Of a DNA stretch of 64,000 nt, positions 61,297 to 64,000 are shown in pieces (position 1 is the first letter of the stretch; each line of letters begins with the position of its first letter). This DNA is from Curtobacterium sp. MCPF17_002 (GTDB lineage: Bacteria > Actinomycetota > Actinomycetes > Actinomycetales > Microbacteriaceae): contig NZ_CP126251.1 in assembly GCF_003234115.2 (NCBI RefSeq), positions 124,001 to 188,000 of the forward strand, given 5' to 3'. The position numbers were made by a program, and so were the translations under genes. The notes beneath the pieces are model-generated. The model did not search any database. It saw only the letters and a program-made list of their open reading frames with translations, and had not been told where the DNA came from.

Positions 61297-61818
61297 ATGC
61301 CGCGTGAACGACTCGACGAGCCGGGCCTCGGCCTGACGGGCACCACCTGGACCCGGGTGTCCCCGAAGCTCGTCTGGACCGAGCTCATCACGACCGTGGT
61401 CATCGGGGTCGTCGTCACCGCCGGCTGTGTCCTCATCGGGATCGTCAGCGGCGGCTTCGGACGCACGGCCGGCGCCGTCTGGTTGTCGATCGCGATCGTC
61501 GTGTTCGTGATCGCCGGCATCACCGCCGCACTGACCCCGCGCCGGGTCCGGGCGATCGGGTACGCGCTGCGCGACGACGACCTCGTGCTCCGTCGCGGCC
61601 TGATGTGGCAGCGCTTCACCGCCGTGCCGTACGGCCGGATGCAGCTGGTCGACGTCAACCGCGGGCCGCTCGACCGCGTGCTCGGCATGAGTGAGCTGAA
61701 GTTCGTGACGGCCGCTGCGTCGACGAACGTCCGCATCCCCGGCATCCCGTTCGTGGACGCCGACGACCTGCGCGACCGGCTCGTCGAGCTCGCCGAGTCC
61801 CGTCGCGCCGGACTGTAG
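61297..61818 (+). CDS. PH domain-containing membrane protein (bPH2/DUF304)
   Basis: 173 residues. Two membrane helices (about 29-52 and 62-85) followed by a bacterial PH (YdbS-like) domain: RVRAIGYALRDDDLVLRRGLMWQRFTAVPYGRMQLVDVNRGPLDRVLGMSELKFVTAA. Works with the next gene as a YdbS-YdbT-like pair. RBS CAGGAGA upstream of ATG 61297. Confidence 0.9.
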   Translation: MPRERLDEPGLGLTGTTWTRVSPKLVWTELITTVVIGVVVTAGCVLIGIVSGGFGRTAGAVWLSIAIVVFVIAGITAALTPRRVRAIGYALRDDDLVLRRGLMWQRFTAVPYGRMQLVDVNRGPLDRVLGMSELKFVTAAASTNVRIPGIPFVDADDLRDRLVELAESRRAGL

Positions 61819-61826
61819 GGGCTGCC

Positions 61827-63614
61827 GTGACCTTCCGACCCGGTCCGCCGCCGCCGACACCGCCGTCGTCGCGCGGGAACGCCGCTGCGGCCGCGCCGCT
61901 CACCGACGGCGAGTGGCACCGTCTGCACCCGCTGACGCCGCTCCTCAAGGGCGGCATCTTCCTCATCGTGATCCTCGGTTACGTGCTCAACAGCCTGCGG
62001 GACCAGGTCGTCGAGTTGTTCATCCCCGGCGGCGGCGGCCGGCAGGACGACGGCGACCCGGTCCGCTACGTGTACGAGCACGGCGTGGTCGGCTGGGTGC
62101 TGCTCGGCATCGTGGTGCTGCTCGTCGTGCTCATCGGCTTGTTCTACCTGTCGTGGCGGATGCACGAGTTCCGCGTCACCGGCGAGATCGTCGAGGTCCG
62201 GTCCGGCGTGCTCTTCCGGACGAACCGCAAGGCGCGGTTGGACCGGATCCAGGGCATCAACATCTCGCGGCCCCTGGTGCCGCGCGTGTTCGGCACCGCG
62301 AAGCTCGAGATCGCGCAGGCCGGAAACGACGCGAACGTGCAGCTCGCCTACCTCGGCACGAAGGCCGCGGACGACCTGCGGCAGCGGATCCTCGTGCTCG
62401 CGTCCGGCGCGAAGGACGACGAGGTCGGCAGCGGCCCGGCACGGGCGTCGAACGGCCGGCTGCAGGACCGTGTCGACGAGGTGTTCGCGCCCGAGCTCGA
62501 CCCCGCCGCCGTGCACGCGACGCGCATCGTGAAGGTGCACCCCGGCCGGCTCATCGCGTCGATGCTGCTCTCCGGCACGACAGTGTTCATCCTGCTCGCC
62601 GTCGCGGCCATGATCGTCAGCGTGTCCCTCACCGGCGAGTACGGGATCCTCTTCGGGCTCTTCCCCGCCGTGATCGGTGCCGGCGGCTACTACGTCCGGA
62701 AGTTCTCCCGCTCGCTGCAGTACACGATCGCCGAGACCCGGGACGGCATCCGGATCGGCTTCGGGCTCGTGTCCACCTCGAACGAGACGCTGCCGCCCGG
62801 GCGCATCCACGCCGTGAGCGTCGCGCAGCCGCTGCTGTGGCGGCCGTTCGGCTGGTGGGACGTGCGGATCAACCGGGCGACGAACGCCGGCAACGGTGCG
62901 TCGAACAACCAGCAGGTGTCCTCGATCGTCCTGCCCGTGGGCACCGCGACCGACGTCCGGGACGTGTTGGACATCATCCTCCCCGGCCTCGTCGGCACGG
63001 CGGTGATGGGACCGGCGGCGTCGCAGGAGCAGCTCCGCGAGGGTTCGTCCGAAGCCGTGAACGTCGTCGACGACAGCCTCACCACGACGGGCGACCGCGG
63101 CGGTTTCGTGCACTCCCCGCGGCGTGGTGCCTGGCTCCGGCCGTTCGCCTTCCGCCGCAACGGGTACCGCTTCGTGCCGGGAGCGGTGCTGCTCCGGCTC
63201 GGTGCCGTGTGGCGGTCGCTCGTCATCGTCCCGCTGCCCCGGGTGCAGAGCATCAAGGTCTCGCAGGGCCCGCTCGAGCGGGTGCTGCGGCTCGCCTCGG
63301 TGCACGTGCAGACGGTCCAGGGACCGGTCTCCGCGAGCGTCGGCGCGCTGGACGCGCGGGACGCCCAGCGGCTGTGGGCGGAGACCGCGGAGCGCGCGGT
63401 CGAGGCGGCTGCGGCCGACACGTCCCACCGATGGCGCGAACGGGAGGCCCGGCACCAGCCCGGTACGCACGCGGCGGCCACGCAGGCGGACGCGTCCACC
63501 GCGCCACACGGGTCGGACTGGACCACCCGCGGTCCGGAGACGGCGCCGTCGACCGGCACCGTGCCTCCCGACTCGCCCTGGGGTGCGGTCCCACCACCGG
63601 GACCCGCACGATGA
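61827..63614 (+). CDS. PH domain-containing membrane protein, three domains (YdbT-like)
   Basis: 595 residues. Membrane helices near 46-60, 85-110 and 245-290; DUF304 domains at about 115-195 (FRVTGEIVEVRSGVLFRTNRKARLDRIQGINISRPLVPRVFGTAKLEI), 300-395 (YTIAETRDGIRIGFGLVSTSNETLPPGRIHAVSVAQPLLWRPFGWWDVRI) and 440-545 (FRRNGYRFVPGAVLLRLGAVWRSLVIVPLPRVQSIKVSQGPLERVLRLASVHVQTVQG). Linked to resistance to cell-wall-active or secondary-metabolite stress in Bacillus; role here unknown. Pro/Thr-rich tail. Ends in an ATGA overlap. Confidence 0.9.
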   Translation: MTFRPGPPPPTPPSSRGNAAAAAPLTDGEWHRLHPLTPLLKGGIFLIVILGYVLNSLRDQVVELFIPGGGGRQDDGDPVRYVYEHGVVGWVLLGIVVLLVVLIGLFYLSWRMHEFRVTGEIVEVRSGVLFRTNRKARLDRIQGINISRPLVPRVFGTAKLEIAQAGNDANVQLAYLGTKAADDLRQRILVLASGAKDDEVGSGPARASNGRLQDRVDEVFAPELDPAAVHATRIVKVHPGRLIASMLLSGTTVFILLAVAAMIVSVSLTGEYGILFGLFPAVIGAGGYYVRKFSRSLQYTIAETRDGIRIGFGLVSTSNETLPPGRIHAVSVAQPLLWRPFGWWDVRINRATNAGNGASNNQQVSSIVLPVGTATDVRDVLDIILPGLVGTAVMGPAASQEQLREGSSEAVNVVDDSLTTTGDRGGFVHSPRRGAWLRPFAFRRNGYRFVPGAVLLRLGAVWRSLVIVPLPRVQSIKVSQGPLERVLRLASVHVQTVQGPVSASVGALDARDAQRLWAETAERAVEAAAADTSHRWREREARHQPGTHAAATQADASTAPHGSDWTTRGPETAPSTGTVPPDSPWGAVPPPGPAR

Positions 63615-64000
63615 GGGCGGGACGGCTGGGCGTCGGCGTGGTCGGCGCCGGACGCGTCGGACCCGTGCTCGGGGCCGCACTGGCGAACGCCGAGCACGCC
63701 GTCGTCGGGGTGACCGCCGTGTCCGCCGAGGGGCGCGACCGCGCCGAGGCCATGCTGCCGGGCGCCCCCGTCCTCGCGACGCCGGACCTCGTCGAGCGGA
63801 GCGAGCTCGTGCTCCTCGCCGTGCCGGACGACCAGCTCGCCGGACTCGTGCAGGGCCTCGCCGACGCGGGGATCTGGCAGCCCGGCCAGCTCGTCGTGCA
63901 CACCAGCCCGGACCACGGCGTCGGGATCCTCGCACCGGCGATGGCTGCCGGCGCCATCCCGCTCGCGATCCACCCGGCGATGGCGTTCACCGGGACGAGC
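63611..64000 (+). CDS. Rossmann-like/DUF2520 family protein, N-terminal part
   Basis: First 130 residues; the gene runs past the window end. GVGVVGAGRVGPVLGAAL is the NAD(P)-binding motif; LVLLAVPDDQLAGLVQGLADAG and VVHTSPDHGVGILAPA match the family, whose usual motif is HTSGAHG, with Pro-Asp in place of Gly-Ala here. DUF2520 genes often precede panC in pantothenate synthesis; that gene would lie beyond the window. Confidence 0.88.
   Translation, partial: MRAGRLGVGVVGAGRVGPVLGAALANAEHAVVGVTAVSAEGRDRAEAMLPGAPVLATPDLVERSELVLLAVPDDQLAGLVQGLADAGIWQPGQLVVHTSPDHGVGILAPAMAAGAIPLAIHPAMAFTGTS

Noticed and set aside
61071-63935. 954-codon minus-strand frame opposite the PH-domain genes
   Set aside because: Same shadow effect; the plus-strand genes have recognisable domains and coupled starts.

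Overview
The window is about 70% GC and reads as the chromosome of a high-GC actinobacterium. The best guess is Microbacteriaceae (Curtobacterium or a close relative), inferred from gene content and not from a database search. The pointers are: the coproporphyrin (HemQ) branch of heme synthesis with glutamyl-tRNA entry, the YtxH / Holin-X / DUF3618 trio, the run ppa-tilS-hpt-ftsH-folP-folB-folK-DUF3180-PH-domain genes, frequent GTG starts, and 4-nt stop/start overlaps.

Layout. 1-5061: end of an M13 peptidase, a beta-lactamase-like protein without its catalytic residues, a phosphotransferase, a YCII protein, a small acidic repeat protein, a class II Fic protein behind a perfect 21-bp inverted repeat, and a NUDIX hydrolase. 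5109-16442: a complete heme locus, with hemA divergent from hemE-cgoX-(three small envelope genes)-hemQ-cpfC-hemC-hemD-hemB-hemL; hemD has no ordinary start codon. 16545-21611: a membrane protein and a minus-strand run GntR / double-GntR-like protein / ABC ATPase / MFS, interrupted by a 9-bp x 8 repeat that includes the ABC gene's stop codon. 21700-31374: acrylyl-CoA-reductase-like enzyme, pfkA, DNA glycosylase, sugar porter, NAD(P)-binding protein, MFS with divergent LysR, and a NemR-like TetR whose 19-bp site is repeated in front of a DJ-1/PfpI-DUF1330 operon. 31588-34028: YceI, ECF sigma factor, anti-sigma factor, MarR. 34146-38442: PutA and a PTP-like phosphatase. 38452-47399: accessory metabolism, including an Lrp regulator divergent from an amidinohydrolase-rocD pair for arginine/ornithine breakdown.

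47522-49640 is the one clearly foreign segment. Three lines counted by hand give about 52% GC, against about 77% in a counted flank line. It holds two overlapping genes: a DUF262 (GmrS/SspE-N-like) protein and a RelA/SpoT-family nucleotidyltransferase with a non-canonical guanosine-binding loop. No integrase or transposase is visible. This looks like a compact defence or toxin-type module and is the main finding.

49893-64000 returns to core genome: aldo/keto reductase, a tRNA Glu-Asp-Phe operon with promoter and terminator, two secreted cell-wall hydrolases sharing an N-terminal module, ppa, tilS, hpt, ftsH, the folate genes, DUF3180, two PH-domain membrane proteins and a partial DUF2520 gene.

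Recurring non-coding themes are tandem repeats that start at or contain stop codons, long near-perfect inverted repeats at gene ends, a dispersed 24-bp half-palindrome, and seven exact copies of the 13-mer CGCGCCTCCAGGC.
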